Shown here piece by piece: positions 49,790-62,035 of a stretch of 64,000 bases of DNA. The stretch lies in the NCBI GenBank assembly GCA_039881145.1, contig JAYKKI010000076.1:9727001-9791000 (forward strand), in the 5' to 3' direction. Source of the DNA: Druceiella hillmani. Its lineage: Eukaryota > Arthropoda > Insecta > Lepidoptera > Hepialidae. The position numbers were made by a program, and so were the translations under genes. The notes beneath the pieces are model-generated. The model did not search any database. It was not told where the DNA came from and saw nothing but the letters and a program-made list of their open reading frames with translations. Position 1 is the stretch's first letter. Every line of letters starts with the position of its first letter.

Positions 49790-51690
49790 TTCGTACTTGG
49801 TAACAGCAAAGAGATAAAAGTATGACTTTGTTTCCTACCTTGAAAGTTCTCCATTAGAAGGGGATTTACAACCCTTTTGTTTTGAAAGTTCCAGAGTCGA
49901 ATTGTGAAAATGAAATTCTTACGATTTAATTTTGTACGTTCATCCGTACTTATATCACTCTTTCATTTTAGTACCGAATGTCATGAAATATATTGGAAAA
50001 TATAATTATATTTTCTTTTCTTAAATATGAATCTCTCAACACCTAAAATTTGGGAAAAATGGATTATTATCAACCCTATCAAGTGGAGTGTCATTACAGA
50101 TTTTAAAAAAAATCTTAACTTTAAATTTCTATCAAAAATATTTAGAATTTTGTTTCTCGTACGGCATCTCCTTTACAAGATATAAGCCCCCAAAGTGTCG
50201 TCTGTCCACCTTCTGATTTTTTAAGCAACTGTGTAATATATTAACGTATGTATAATTGTTTTACGCCTGCAGAAGACGTATTAGGTAACAAGTTTACATA
50301 GTATTACTTTCACTTTTAAATATCAAAATTATGGAAGAAAATTTTTCAAGATGATTTCTATTCATACTTGATCGATTTATTAACAATTAAAAGATATGAT
50401 ATATAAATCAATCATTGCAAAATGATAATTATTTAAAAAACGGTACAAGTAAGAGACGTAGCTGAATAATATTATTTCTATTGGTATAACAGGGCTTTAC
50501 TTATTTATTTAATATTGATTTATACTTATGGCATTTTATTGCTTATAGTTTAATTAGTATTTAGTGTTAATCTGGGTAACAATGATTGCATTACATTTTA
50601 CTGATTTTTTATCAGTACAACTTTTTCCATGAACAACGTCAATATTAGATACTAATCGTTGACGAATTTATAAAATAAAATCTTTTGAAAATATACTTTA
50701 TTTTACGACACGTAGCAAAATTCATGTGTAACAAAATATTTAGAAAAAATTCATGTCCCTTTTTCTACAATCTCGTAAAAAGCAAAATTGAACTTATTTT
50801 TCGCAGATACCGTCAAGGTGGTATCGTTAGATAAGTATTTTCATCTTGTATCAAGGTTTTATTTAATATTTTATGTTTCAAACATAACTTCCTATATCCT
50901 TCTCCCCGCCCTCCAAATTAATTATAATTTAGTTAGAAGTTTTAAATAGATCATGTCAGTTAACTTGCATTTACAACTACTGAATTATATTTTGTGCAAG
51001 TTTTAAATAAGATTACGTTAGCTAATTAGATTACGTCAATAATTAACAATTTAAAAAACGTATATAACCACTAAATTATACTTAGTGCAAGTTTTCAATA
51101 AGATTATGTGCTTCCACAATGTCAAGTGATGTAGGTAACTACTAAATTTATATTCCGACACCCACTTGGCCAGTTTTCTTTAACAGAATTGAAACCGCCT
51201 TTAAATTTGTGTAGCAATATTTACATTATCACAACTTATATTTTGGACTGACAAAAATAATATCATTCTTGTTAAGTTTTTGGATAATTTTAATTAAAAA
51301 ATCCCTTAGTTAGTGGTCTCGAAAGTTTCTTGCAATGTATACCCTTCAAACCAAGTAAATCAGGTTACTGATTATAAACAGTTTTCCCTAATTATTGTAA
51401 TACATTTGCCTAATTATTTTTATTTTTAAATATAGTGTACGTTAAAAATGTAAACTTTAAAATAATACTATTTTTCGTAAATGTCCTTAATACAGGACGC
51501 CTAAAAATTATGGCGTAATATATAGGATAGTAGTATAAAAATGAAGCATTAAATTATATAAAAATAAAATAATGCTTGATAGAATAAAGCTTGTGACTGG
51601 CATTTGAAGCAAGAAGATAATAATTTTGAAAGATAATAAAATCGGAAGTACAGTGTTATTATTAAATAAGCAGCCGGTACCAAACTCCAC
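49790..51690. other. unique AT-rich stretch, nothing recognised
   Basis: Begins where the similarity of Y copies A and B stops. Only chance ORFs are present. Confidence 0.5.
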
Positions 51691-51703
51691 TGAAATATTA
51701 TAT

Positions 51704-51899
51704 ATCTTCCAATTATTCTCATGGTTAATACGGTATTGTAGTCAAAAAGTGCATCTTCCAATTATTCTTATATATAACTCAGTATTGAACTGATAAAGTG
51801 TATCTTCCAATTATACTCATCTCTAGCACAGTATTGAAGTAATAAAATGTATCTTCCAATTATTCTCGTATCTGACTCATGTTTTCCTTTAAGATGTCA
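51704..51899 (+). repeat. 49-bp minisatellite, four units
   Basis: ATCTTCCAATTAT(T/A)CT begins at 51704, 51753, 51802 and 51851, an exact 49-base period. Each of the first three is followed by a CxGTATTG block near the middle of the unit. Units differ at several sites but not in length. Confidence 0.95.
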
Positions 51900-52121
51900 G
51901 AATATTAACTTTTGCATTGTGGTTTCTAATTTTTCATGAAAAAGTCAACGCCATTATTACTACTACACTCAGAGTAGCTGAAACAATTTTCATATTAAAG
52001 AAATTACTTATACATAAATGTATAGTTAAATCACCAAAGATGCCTTAGATTGTTTAGACATTAGTACCATATGGATTAATTCAGATATCTCGCTAACTTC
52101 TCCGGATGTCCGACCCTGACA

Positions 52122-52124
52122 ATA

Positions 52125-52168
<44 letters not shown>
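52122..52168. repeat. (TA)n microsatellite
   Basis: Alternating TA with TGTA and TACA interruptions. Confidence 0.95.
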
Positions 52169-52477
52169 TCTAATTAGCTTCTACAAATTTCCCTTAAATC
52201 ATTAACGTAAAGAAAACATTGTTTTATTTTCAGGGAAAACATAAAACTTAACGGCTAACCGGCGAAAAAATAAGAATAAATATTATTCAATGTTAAAATG
52301 ATAGTTACTGTGTGATTCACTTAAATAAGTTCGACAATTTTTATGACTGTTTTTTATTCACATTGAACTCTATTGTTTTTCCATATTTTAAACCGATTCA
52401 GTATTTGATATTCGGGATATTTAAAGGAGCAAATTCCAAAAACCCATATATTTTTTTACAAAAAGCAGTCACAAAAA

Positions 52478-52492
52478 AAATATATATAAACG

Positions 52493-52550
<58 letters not shown>
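52478..52550. repeat. (TA)n microsatellite
   Basis: Alternating TA, nearly pure after 52497. Confidence 0.95.
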
Positions 52551-52552
<2 letters not shown>

Positions 52553-52805
52553 CAACTTAGCCATTATAATAAATCCTAGAAAATTGCTTTGAAACGAAAT
52601 ATAGTGATATTTAAAATTCTGCTACAAAACTATGACTTCCGTATTATGGATTGTCATTATATAAAAAGTTCACTTTTAATAAATAAATACCTTTTATTTC
52701 ATCTCACTACTTATTATTAGCATTATCACATATAATAATACCAAATTATTAAAATACAATTAATATGAACTGGGGAATAAAATCAAAGTTTAATATCTTT
52801 AATAC

Positions 52806-52872
52806 TCATAATTAAATGAAACTACATGATGTGGTATTATTTTTACTTTCTTTAAGTTCTTTACCTCATGTC
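52806..52872. mobile_element. short fragment of the hammerhead-like element (copy 4)
   Basis: CATAATTAAATGAAACTACA, then TGATGTGGTATTATTTTTAC and TTCTTTACC, match the left arm of the family up to the start of the ribozyme-like block. Both ends are lost. Confidence 0.65.
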
Positions 52873-53559
52873 TTTAATACTATTGAAAATGAGACACGAA
52901 GTTCAATTGTTTGTTTTGCCTCTAATATCCAATTTATCTTAATGATATGTTGCATACATTAGCCTGTATCGTCTAAATGAACATAGGATACGTTAATCTC
53001 CGAACCTATTTTCTCTTTAGATATACGAACTGGAATATAAGCGTACATTTACATTGTGAATAAAATCATTATCCTAAGATTCGATATTTTTAAGATTATA
53101 ATTTTCTAATTATACCACATTTTTTCCAGCAAACAAAGCAGCAGTTAAAAGCTGGTAATCTAGAAAGAAGAAACATTTATAGAATGCGTCCAACCTAATG
53201 TATTTTTGACGTACTTACATTTTTTGCCATTGCCTAAAAAACAAAAAAGGAAAAAATGATTTTAACGTATAAACACGAGTGGAAAGCTACAGTGCCAATA
53301 ATTTTGCTAATATGATAACAGCTTAAATACAATAAAAAAACTCCTAACGTGATTTGCACATTGTACTTATTATATTAGTTTAATTGTTTTGAATGTTAAA
53401 GACTGGAAATGTGACTTCTATGAACGTTTTGAACCAGGTTTTGCTTAATATTGCAGAGTTGCTTTTTATTTAATCTTTAATCAAAAACTATATATCTAAA
53501 ACTGCTACTTAGTTGTATATATTGTAAATGAACAAGTGACTTAATTTCTTATATTAAGA

Positions 53560-53880
53560 TTCATACGGGTGGTCGGCACCGAATATACTTAATAAACGGA
53601 GTCAGAACGGTCGCATAATCATTTCCATTCCGAGGAGCTGTAGTTAGAGGGATATAGTGCATCGTAATTAATGGTCGATTGCGGAAATAAACTTACTTGG
53701 ACGTGTCCATTTTCGCGAGCGATAGTTTAGAATTAGTTCGCCGGTGTATTGTAGATTATCGGGTTGAATGTGGTGAGACAAGGGTCGCGTGCTAGTGAAA
53801 ATCGTTTACAGTTCTGCGTAATTTGCAGCTGAAATGTCAGCCATGGCTTTGAAATCATCCCATTGAAGAAAGTTTTCCTT
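53560..53880 (+). other. candidate non-coding first exon / promoter region
   Basis: A 320-base island with many CpGs in otherwise very AT-rich unique DNA. On the plus strand it ends in TTTTCCTT followed by GTAAGTACCC at 53881, an excellent splice donor. Inside are TTGGACGTGTCC (like a downstream promoter element) and an ATGTCAGCCATGGC that closes after ten codons (MSAMALKSSH). There is no long frame, so if it is an exon it would be 5' untranslated, with the coding exons outside this window. Plausible but unproven; it could also be a regulatory element. Confidence 0.35.
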
Positions 53881-54159
53881 GTAAGTACCCTATACGATTA
53901 TGTGATTAAAGACTGAACAGTATGGTTAAAGAAGATACCGTAATTACACACGAAATTCACAGCTTTCTCATAACATTTCTTTCCTTGATTTAAAAGTACC
54001 TATATCCTCGTAGGTAATAATGCGTAATACGTTTTATCTTCCAAGACGATATGTAAATAAATAAAATATTTGAATCCACACTGCATAAATGTTTATGAAC
54101 TCTTGTACAAAGTCGAAGGACATGAAAGAAATATGTCAAAATACCAATATAAAGAGTTT

Positions 54160-54395
54160 CACTACTACTGACATAAATTTTGATAAACGGGAAACGATTA
54201 GCGATATCGCAGCAACCGTGGTGAGTTTCGGGTATACTCGGTGCTAGGCCGAATATAACCGAATGGTTTGATGCTCTTCGGGCAAATTCAGCCCCAGGTC
54301 GAATACAGTCAAACCGTCCGCCGGTCTATTCTTATTTCGTCATTTTGCCTAGTCTTATCATTGGCGCGGCGGTGAAGCACTGGAGTAAGTACCGA
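54160..54395 (+). other. second GC-richer island with donor-like ends
   Basis: Contains GCGATATCGC, then CCGTG followed by GTGAGTTT (54217), and ends in CTGGA followed by GTAAGTACCG (54384), both donor-like on the plus strand. A 34-codon ORF starts at 54270 (MLFGQIQPQVEYSQTVRRS) with a hydrophobic end. With the island at 53560 it might represent alternative first exons of one gene running rightwards. Not recognisable by homology. Confidence 0.3.
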
Positions 54396-54736
54396 ATGTG
54401 AAGGTAGACTAAGTTTTGAATTTCGAGATTTTTTGGATTTTCTTTCTTGATATTTTTACATTATTTTTTTATAAAAACCGTGTTTATTAATAAAATTAAA
54501 ATAAAACTCTCTGGGTATACTCAGTAAATAAATTTTACGTTTATAATAAAGACATTCATTTTCCCTTTTGAAAAATGGATTTATTTATTATGCGTGCATT
54601 TTATATTATTTTAAAAGTTTTATAAATTAATTATGCATATGTGTGCGTATTAATATATCATATTATTTGATGTCAGCGTGACCAAAATACGATCAGTCGA
54701 AAATGCAAGTATTATTGTTATCTTTTCTTGAACCTG

Positions 54737-54827
54737 TATGGTATCTACGTAAATGTAGATACCATATACATACATTTACGTAGATACCATATATATACTT
54801 GTATCTATTTGGTATCTACGTAAATGT
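54737..54827. repeat. triple inverted/direct repeat of an 18-mer
   Basis: GGTATCTACGTAAATGTA occurs at 54740 and 54810, and its reverse complement TACATTTACGTAGATACC lies between them (54771). The first copy also pairs with the GATACCAT directly after it. The order is direct-inverted-direct within 90 bases, able to form alternative hairpins. Confidence 0.9.
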
Positions 54828-55682
54828 ATTCTTAATACACGACGACCGTTAATGTTAATTTTTTTCACTTTTCCTTCTAAAATTTTCTAAAAGCATATAG
54901 CAAGATTATATTGGTTTTAATAAGTAAAAAAATAACAGACATAAATTATTAGAAGAATATTTAGTTATCAGTAAATAAAATTATCTTTTCTACTACAGGT
55001 ATCTCACATACATATTGCAACTATAAAGTCCATAGATTTTCAAAATTTCTTCTTATTTCATGACTATCTCATAATTAATTTAAATGTACTGTGGGAATTT
55101 TTATTTAAAAGTAATACGGAAATTTCTAAAAGAAACAAAATTGACTAGGAAAATAAAAATAAGAATTACTAAAAATTGTTCGTCATATGCTCATTATATG
55201 CAAAATTTGCTTACAGCATAAGTTTCGTTTATTTTATTTTATTTATTTATTGTACTGTCGTTTTCTTGCTAGAATGGTTTTTTCAAAACTTTAGTGTTTT
55301 TTTGTTTGCTTTTCTATTTAAGTGTTTGCATGTTATATCAAAATTTAATTTACAATAAAGCTAATGCTGGAATAATGAATAGAGGAATGCTCGTAAAACT
55401 GTGTTTCATTACAGAAAAAACACGACCAAAGATGCGGACAGCTTTATGTACATATATTTTATTGGCTCATTTTAACCAGGTTAGGTACCTCAATATATTT
55501 CTCTAGACAATATGTTAATAGTTGAACCCACCTGTTAAGTACTCAATTTTAGTTGTAATTGAATTCCAATCTTTAATTTTTTGCCGCAAGAAAATTTTTG
55601 CCAATGAAAACTCGTATAAAGATTATTAAAATCAACTTTTGGTTTATTACTTGCACCGCATATCGCATTTACAGCTTTAGCA

Positions 55683-55956
55683 GATTATTCAGGCCCGTCC
55701 CATTTCTATACATTTTGTAATCTAACACTTGCAAAAATCCTGGTATAACCGAAAATGTTTTTATACAATTCAATAAAAAAATTACATGAACTTTAAAATC
55801 TCTACGAAAGCAATAGGCGTAGCAGAGGAGGGCAATGGAAGCCGCTTGCGCAGGCCAGGCGCTGTGTGTCTCATCTTGAAACGAAATAATACCGGGACAA
55901 AACGTCAAAATGACGGGACACCCGAACTAATGTCTAGAAATGGGACCGGAATAACC
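55683..55956. mobile_element. small terminal-inverted-repeat element
   Basis: The left end carries TTATTCAGGCCCGTCCCATT then TCTATACAT. The right end reversed reads TTATTCCGGTCCCATTTCTA then GACAT, so the ~27-base ends are inverted with a two-base gap. The interior holds GGTATAACC-like words, a GC-rich CACAGCGCCTGGCCTGCGCA core (minus strand) and a CGGGACA/TGTCCCG hairpin. The two opposing 79-codon ORFs share no motif with known transposases. I call it a non-autonomous DNA element of unassigned superfamily. Confidence 0.6.
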
Positions 55957-56039
55957 TCGGTTAAATCTGGAAATATGGTACAATTATCACGCGTGCTATT
56001 AAGAACTCGCTCATTACTAAATTAAGAACTCGAAGCTGT

Positions 56040-58800
56040 TTTATGGAAACTGCGAGACAGCAGGTTCAGTCGTTTGTAGTTTCATTAGAGCTCATGAAAT
56101 GAAAGATTTAAATAAATGTACATATATTGTCTCTACGACTAACTTATTCTTCTATCTTTTATGTTGTTAGTGGTTAAATACCATCACTAGATATTGCTCC
56201 CTCGATAAATTCTAAATTAAATACGAAATAATACTAATATCTATCATTGTTGTATCGACAATAATACACAATAAATAAAACTGGTTACCAAAATATGTTA
56301 AACATATAGTTCCGTTTTAGTTACCATATAATATAAATGATCAATATTAGGAACATGGGCTCTAGAATTGTTGCACACCAACAAGTGACGTCGCTACGTG
56401 TGTATAAGTGAGTTTACGACTAGAAAATATTCGTTTTCGAGATACGGTATTTTGTGCATAAGTCCTTAAGCTGAAAAAATACAGAGTAAACGATGCCAGT
56501 ACATTAATAGTGATAATTATAAATACTTGCTTAGCTAAATAATTTTTATAACTTTCTTTTTACTATTTATATTTAGTAATCTTAATGCTACCGTGTTGAT
56601 ATGATTGAATTTATAACAATATATGTTATCGTAGTTTATATCGTGTCTGTGATCGTAGTTTATAATAATATAATATAATTAATATATTTATTATATTTAT
56701 TTATAATATATTTATAATAATATATATAATAATAATAATATGTATAATAGTAATATTATATATCCGTAATCAATATCTAATTATGATTATAACGTTTCTA
56801 GACTTTGTCAGGAGAGAAATTTCATCTACGATTTTAAATAATCTTGAACCATTATTTTTAAATTCAATTGAAAGAAATACTTAGCCGTCTAGTTCCACCT
56901 ACGCATTTAAAATCAACACTGAAAAGAAAATTAACGAACTAAGTCCTTCCCAAATATTTTCAAGAAACTTCAAATACCAAAGAGTGCGTGGGACTGGCGC
57001 TTACATAAACAGAGTCGGGAGATCCAGATCAAACCTCGGGCCCTCTCATTTACCGAAGTTCAGGTAAAAATGCCATTAATTTCTGTATTTTGGATGATGC
57101 CAATGTTACATTAATGTAGGCCCATGTTATAATTCAGAGACTGAATAGAAGAATTAAATACCGCTAGTATTTAATTTTAATATTAGAAAATTTATTGAAA
57201 AAACCTTTACCTAAATAACTTTACTGGAAAACGAAAAATAAAATCAATAACATCTAAATATTTAAATAAAAATTAGAACTGAAAGTAACAGACTTTGAGG
57301 CTAAAAATATGGGTAAGATTAACCAGTCCATATTTTTTAATAGGAATCCTAACAATGAAGGATTTGCATTTAAATGCCAAAATAAAAAATGTCATACAGT
57401 GCTAAACATATTTGTATTGTTAAAAAACATGCTTCAAACTAAAAAAAACAACCAAGCACCAGACTGATTTTAGCACCGGTTCTCTATTGCGTTTGAAATT
57501 AAAATAATTTTCATGCGAAATTAATGAACTGAGGCGATTTTAATATATTTAACATAAGTTATCACCAGTGTGAACTTTCTGGCTCAATTAATATGTAATA
57601 ATATATAACATATTTGAGTAAAGGATGTGATATTTAAAGTAAGGGATGAACATTATTGTTTATTACTTTTTAAATAATATTTATTACAGCTATAATAAAT
57701 GTTTCGGATTTTTTAAAAGCTTCCTTTGGCTTTTAAAAGCCCTTCTTCCTCGTAATTTTAGGATAAATAATTTTGGAAGTAAAGAGGGAATGTATTTTTT
57801 GCATATTTTGTCATATATATCTCTAAACATATGTTAAGTAGATTAAGAAAAAAAAAATTTTAATTCCTTTTCAAACAATACAGCACACTGTGGACGAAGT
57901 TTTAAAAATTGTTTATAGAGTACTTAATTTTCCCCACCATCCCACCCCATTACAATCTTCATAAAACCATTTTTGAGTGTCAGTCATTGAAAAGTATGCG
58001 GGTATACTTTTTACTATAGTCCATACACTGCACGGCCCAGGTGTTACAACATTAAAAATAACACTGCTACATAGAGAAAATTTTAAAAATAATCTCTTTA
58101 GTTTTATGAAAATCGTCATTCAGAAAAAAGAGACATCTTGAATTTTTTTATGAAAGGTTACGTTATTTTTCATAATAAATTGTATATGTAATTTCTACGG
58201 GATTCTTTGAACTAGTGAGATAAAACAAAGTGCAGATTGTGTCTCGTTATGTCCTCCATCCACAGATGTACCATATTAATCCATGATGCTCACAGGCACG
58301 ACAAGGTCGTTGAAAAAAGTTACGTAAACTTCGAAAAAACCATTCATTTTGATAACAATAAAACCATTGTCAATGTGTGTTAACAATTTATTTTTAATTA
58401 ATTTAGGGAATGGCTACACGTTAAAGAAAGCAAGAGGCATTGATTATTGTTTGTAATCCTTTCTGAAAAGTTCTTACGTATTCTGTTAATTATATTATAA
58501 TTATTTTAATATAATAAAACGAACGGAATACATAATTATTTATATTTTAGAAATATAATATATGCTTATTTATGCAGATAGTTTTTTTTGTTTCGTACTA
58601 CGTTTACAAATTTTAATTCTGCTTTTTCCTCTTTCCTGATTGTCATTACTGATTTGCTTGGTTTTTTTGGAATATAAAAATATTCTAAAAAATACCACTT
58701 TTTTCAAAAATCATGCTTTATCTCTGCAACATCTGGCCCATTTTTTTCGGTCTCCTTTAGTAGTTTCTACGCCAAGCGTTTTAGTGCCAAATTTAGTAGT
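56040..58800. other. AT-rich stretch, little recognised
   Basis: Includes a TAATA-rich low-complexity patch at 56655-56765, a GC-richer patch at 56985-57075, and weak similarity of 58215-58275 to 31810-31860. No gene recognised. Confidence 0.45.
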
Positions 58801-58807
58801 TTCTACT

Positions 58808-59402
58808 TCATACAGTTTCTGTCAACAACGACTGTGAAAAGAAAGCATGATCAAACATGTAAGAAAACATGAACGAACATGTAGAAGAACAAATATGTAA
58901 GCTTTAATAGATTAACATGTTGAATATATATAGCGTAAATTTTGTAGAAATTCATTATTTACAATTAAATGAAACTACGTGATGTAGTATTATTTCTACT
59001 TCATTTAATTTCTTTACCACGACCTAGGTTTCGTTGTATCACAACATCTTCTGGTGGGATATTAGCAAAGATTCTTGCTAATATCCCAAGATCCAAACAT
59101 CTTTGCTAATATTCCACCTGAAAATGTTGTAATACAACGAAACCTAGGTCGTGGTAAAGAAATTAAAGAATGTAGAGATAATACTACATCACGTAGTTTC
59201 ATTTAATTGTGAATAATGAATTTCTACAAAATTAACTCCAAATATATTCAACATAAATAATGTAATTAGTTAATATATTTTCTATATCACGTATCACCTA
59301 CGTATCCACCCGTATGTCGATCTATTAAAGCTTGCATATTTGATCTTCTACCTGTTTGTTCATGCTTTCTTTTCACAGTCGTTTTTGAAAGAAACTGTAT
59401 GA
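58808..59402. repeat. outer inverted repeat enclosing copy 5
   Basis: 58808-58919 and 59309-59402 reversed share CATACAGTTTCT, CGACTGTGAAAAGAAAGCAT and AAGCTTTAATAGAT. The left arm has an extra ~22 bases from a local duplication of the ATGAxCxAACATGTA part. The hammerhead-like element sits exactly between them. Either it landed in the loop of an older palindrome, or all ~595 bases are one larger element. Confidence 0.8.
58920..59251. mobile_element. inverted-repeat element with two hammerhead-like arms (copy 5, longest)
   Basis: Runs from TTGAATATATATAGCGTAAA to its inverse ending ATATATTCAA, so this copy is symmetric over ~150 bases per arm. Ribozyme-like blocks lie at 59017-59057 (minus sense) and 59114-59154 (plus sense). 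The left one has CAGAAGA in place of CTGAAGA, with GAAA and GTC intact. The right one has CTGAAAA, with GAAA and GTC intact. Stem II (GTTGT with ACAAC), the short ACC/GGT stem III and stem I (CCAC with GTGG) are kept in both. No coding capacity. Confidence 0.85.
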
Positions 59403-59659
59403 TGGCGAACAGGGCGGAGGCGTTTAATCTGAAAAAAAACTTTCCGAGTGGAAACCTCAGTGTTAAATAGGAAACCGTTTTCCTTTTCTGTTATTCTTAA
59501 TTACAAATTCTTAGTTTCAAGAGATAAATTTGATAAAGTTTTAGACTTCAGATATTATCATTGTAGACCAAATATGTCGGCCGAGAACTTAGCACATTTT
59601 ATGGAAGGACAGAAATTCTTGGAGTGTAAATGTAACGCTTAAACAAATAAGTCGAATAT

Positions 59660-61110
59660 TTGCCGAGTGGAGAAGTTGTTGAGTACAATATAGGATTCTT
59701 GGGCAATTCGCGGTTTTGTGTTTTTTGAAATATTATTTTCTATTGTTTGTTACTGCTCACGAATTTACTACTTAATTAACTAATTAATTATATAATGAAC
59801 TTCACAAAAGTTGTTACTTAAAACATAAGGAATACATTTTAAATGAAGTTGATTGAATTAAGGATCCGAGTGTTACCATCGATAGTTAAATCTACTTCAA
59901 ATCTGATTTAAGCAACGTAATTATGTTGCGCGTCCGAAATGCTAGATTTCATTCTAATAAAAAGTTTCCTCTATAACTTAATGTACAATGATCATTTTTG
60001 TGGAAAATTCAATATAAGATCAATATAGGAATGGCTTCAGCTATCACATACCAACTCTTAGATCATGGAACACTAGTAGATTTATATTCCATGCTCAAAT
60101 TAATAACAAAATTTATAAACTATCCATATCGATTTGATCAGTTCCAAGTTTCCTAGGATAAAATAAAAAAAATGTTGCTCCATTTGAATGCATTTACTAT
60201 TGGATAAACTCCGTGGTCTCCTCAGCTATTCTCATAATAAGTAGAAGTGTTAATAATCATCATATAAAACTATATGTATCAGACTCTCGAATATAGTTTT
60301 GTCTGCAAATAGTAACATTTTTTATCAATAATTTATCAAAATAGCTGTTCTATGAAAATGTTCAATGCAAAAGTATGTGCGTGTGTTTGTATCATTACAT
60401 TGTGCCATTACGATTACATTTACATTTATATAATACTATTTCAAGCCTGATCATTTTTGTAACACTCCTCTATAAAACTATGAAATTCCTAAAATTGTAG
60501 TACCATTATACTTCAAAGACAGCAGAAAATTTAGCAATTCTGGGCACCATTTCACAATTTACTCCACTAAAGAAAGATAGATGGCGTGTTGGTAATTAAA
60601 TTAAATTGTTTTTTGTATAAACATGTATAATTTTATAATACTGTTGAAAATTTACTGTACAAGATGGACGATAAGTTATTAAAGTGTATTATAATTTATG
60701 ACGCATACAAAGCAAACAGAGAGACAAAATAAATATTTATTGATTTTAGTACATTGAAATGGTTATTTTCAAACGTTGCTTAGTTATAATTTGTTATCGT
60801 TTTTCTGATCACCTGTTTTATGTAGATTACTTAGACATCTCTTCTCTTACACATTTCTGTAATTAGCAATAACTAAGCGAGCATTACATTTCTCACAAGT
60901 TCGAGACATCTTCGCTTGAGGCATATTTTACCGCGCGTTGTTTAAATGAATATCATGTGTTTAGGGTGATGGATTGGTTATCACCTGAGAAATATTTAGC
61001 CTCTACTATTTTCTCTAATTTGAGACATATATTGTCGTGTCCTATCTCAGTTAGTCACACGTTCCTAGATTTTATGAATCACACTTACTTGAGAGATATG
61101 CAAAAGCCGA
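59660..61110. other. AT-rich stretch, nothing recognised
   Basis: Only chance ORFs; no repeat structure seen. Confidence 0.45.
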
Positions 61111-61230
61111 TAACACATTGTTCACATCGTTCTCATTAGTTTATCTCATTTGGCAATATGTAATGGAGTGTTATCTTCATGAACACATCTTATTGAACAT
61201 ATTGTTTGAGAGGAGATTTATTTGTCGTTG

Positions 61231-61300
61231 TAGATGTGTTTGTGTGTTTGGAGATGTGTTTGCGTGTTATAGATGTGTTTGTGTGTTTGGAGATGTATTC
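61231..61300 (+). repeat. short tandem repeat, two units
   Basis: TAGATGTGTTTGTGTGTTTG followed by GAGATGT appears at 61231 and 61269, a 38-base period with GT-rich character. Confidence 0.9.
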
Positions 61301-61959
61301 TCATTCTGAATTTTTTCCAACTTAATCCGAATATATTGGTCTATTTAAATAAAATTTATATTAATTATACCTTTAGGATGGTATTAAGTATCTATTCCGG
61401 ATTATCTGTTTGGCTTAATGATGTAATAAATGTATGTGTTGGACTTTTGCATAGAGCTTATAAATTAGATCAAGATATAAATGACGTGAAGTTTTTCCTG
61501 AATCTTTTAATTCATAAAATAACGTAATGGTTACTTAACTACAAATTTTAGTTAAATGCACTTTAATACAAATTATAAAATAAATAATCCAAGAGAATTA
61601 ACAATCAGAAGACGTATCTTTAAATACGATAATAAATATTTCTTTATATTCAACATTTAATACTTCCGTCGAATTACTTCAATTCCAGCAAAATTTTAAT
61701 TCTGGCCCTATGCTATATTTCTTGTCATTCTAAATGCTAGCTTCCAAAAAAATGACAGACAACACTGTGATACCAAACAAATAACAATTTGCGCCCACTA
61801 AACTTGTCAAATTTTCAGATGTCATGATTTTTTCCGACTTGCTCGGCAATTATTATCAGAGTTTGGCCAAAATACACAAAGGCTTCATAAATTATACACC
61901 TAAACCTTCCTGGTAAATCATGGCCTATTTATTAATTATCTAAATCTCTTGAAATACAT

Positions 61960-62035
61960 GCAGTAAATTTGAGATAATTTCATTCGGAAAGACAGACAAA
62001 CAGAGAGACTTTATTTTATACTATGTAGTGATATT
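61960..62035 (+). mobile_element. possible LINE 3'-end remnant
   Basis: AAAGACAGACAAACAGAGAG followed by ACTTTATTTTATACTATGTA has the wording typical of insect RTE-like non-LTR 3' ends. No coding part nearby. Confidence 0.35.

Noticed and set aside
55420..55490. Possible 68-base internal exon between TTCATTACAG and GTTAGG
   Set aside because: Acceptor- and donor-like words alone are common in AT-rich DNA, two frames are open by chance, and no protein match is apparent.
55669..56025. Two opposing 79-codon ORFs
   Set aside because: Both are readings across the small terminal-inverted-repeat element at 55683-55956.
56985..57075. Possible tRNA-like GC-rich patch
   Set aside because: No cloverleaf arms, anticodon stem or TTCGAATC-type T-loop can be fitted on either strand.
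59433..59642. ORF with a protein-like stretch (FLVSRDKFDKVLDFRYYHC and onward)
   Set aside because: It has no ATG start, is bounded by stops at both ends, has no clear splice signals and no recognised family. It may be a transposon scrap, but I cannot support a gene.
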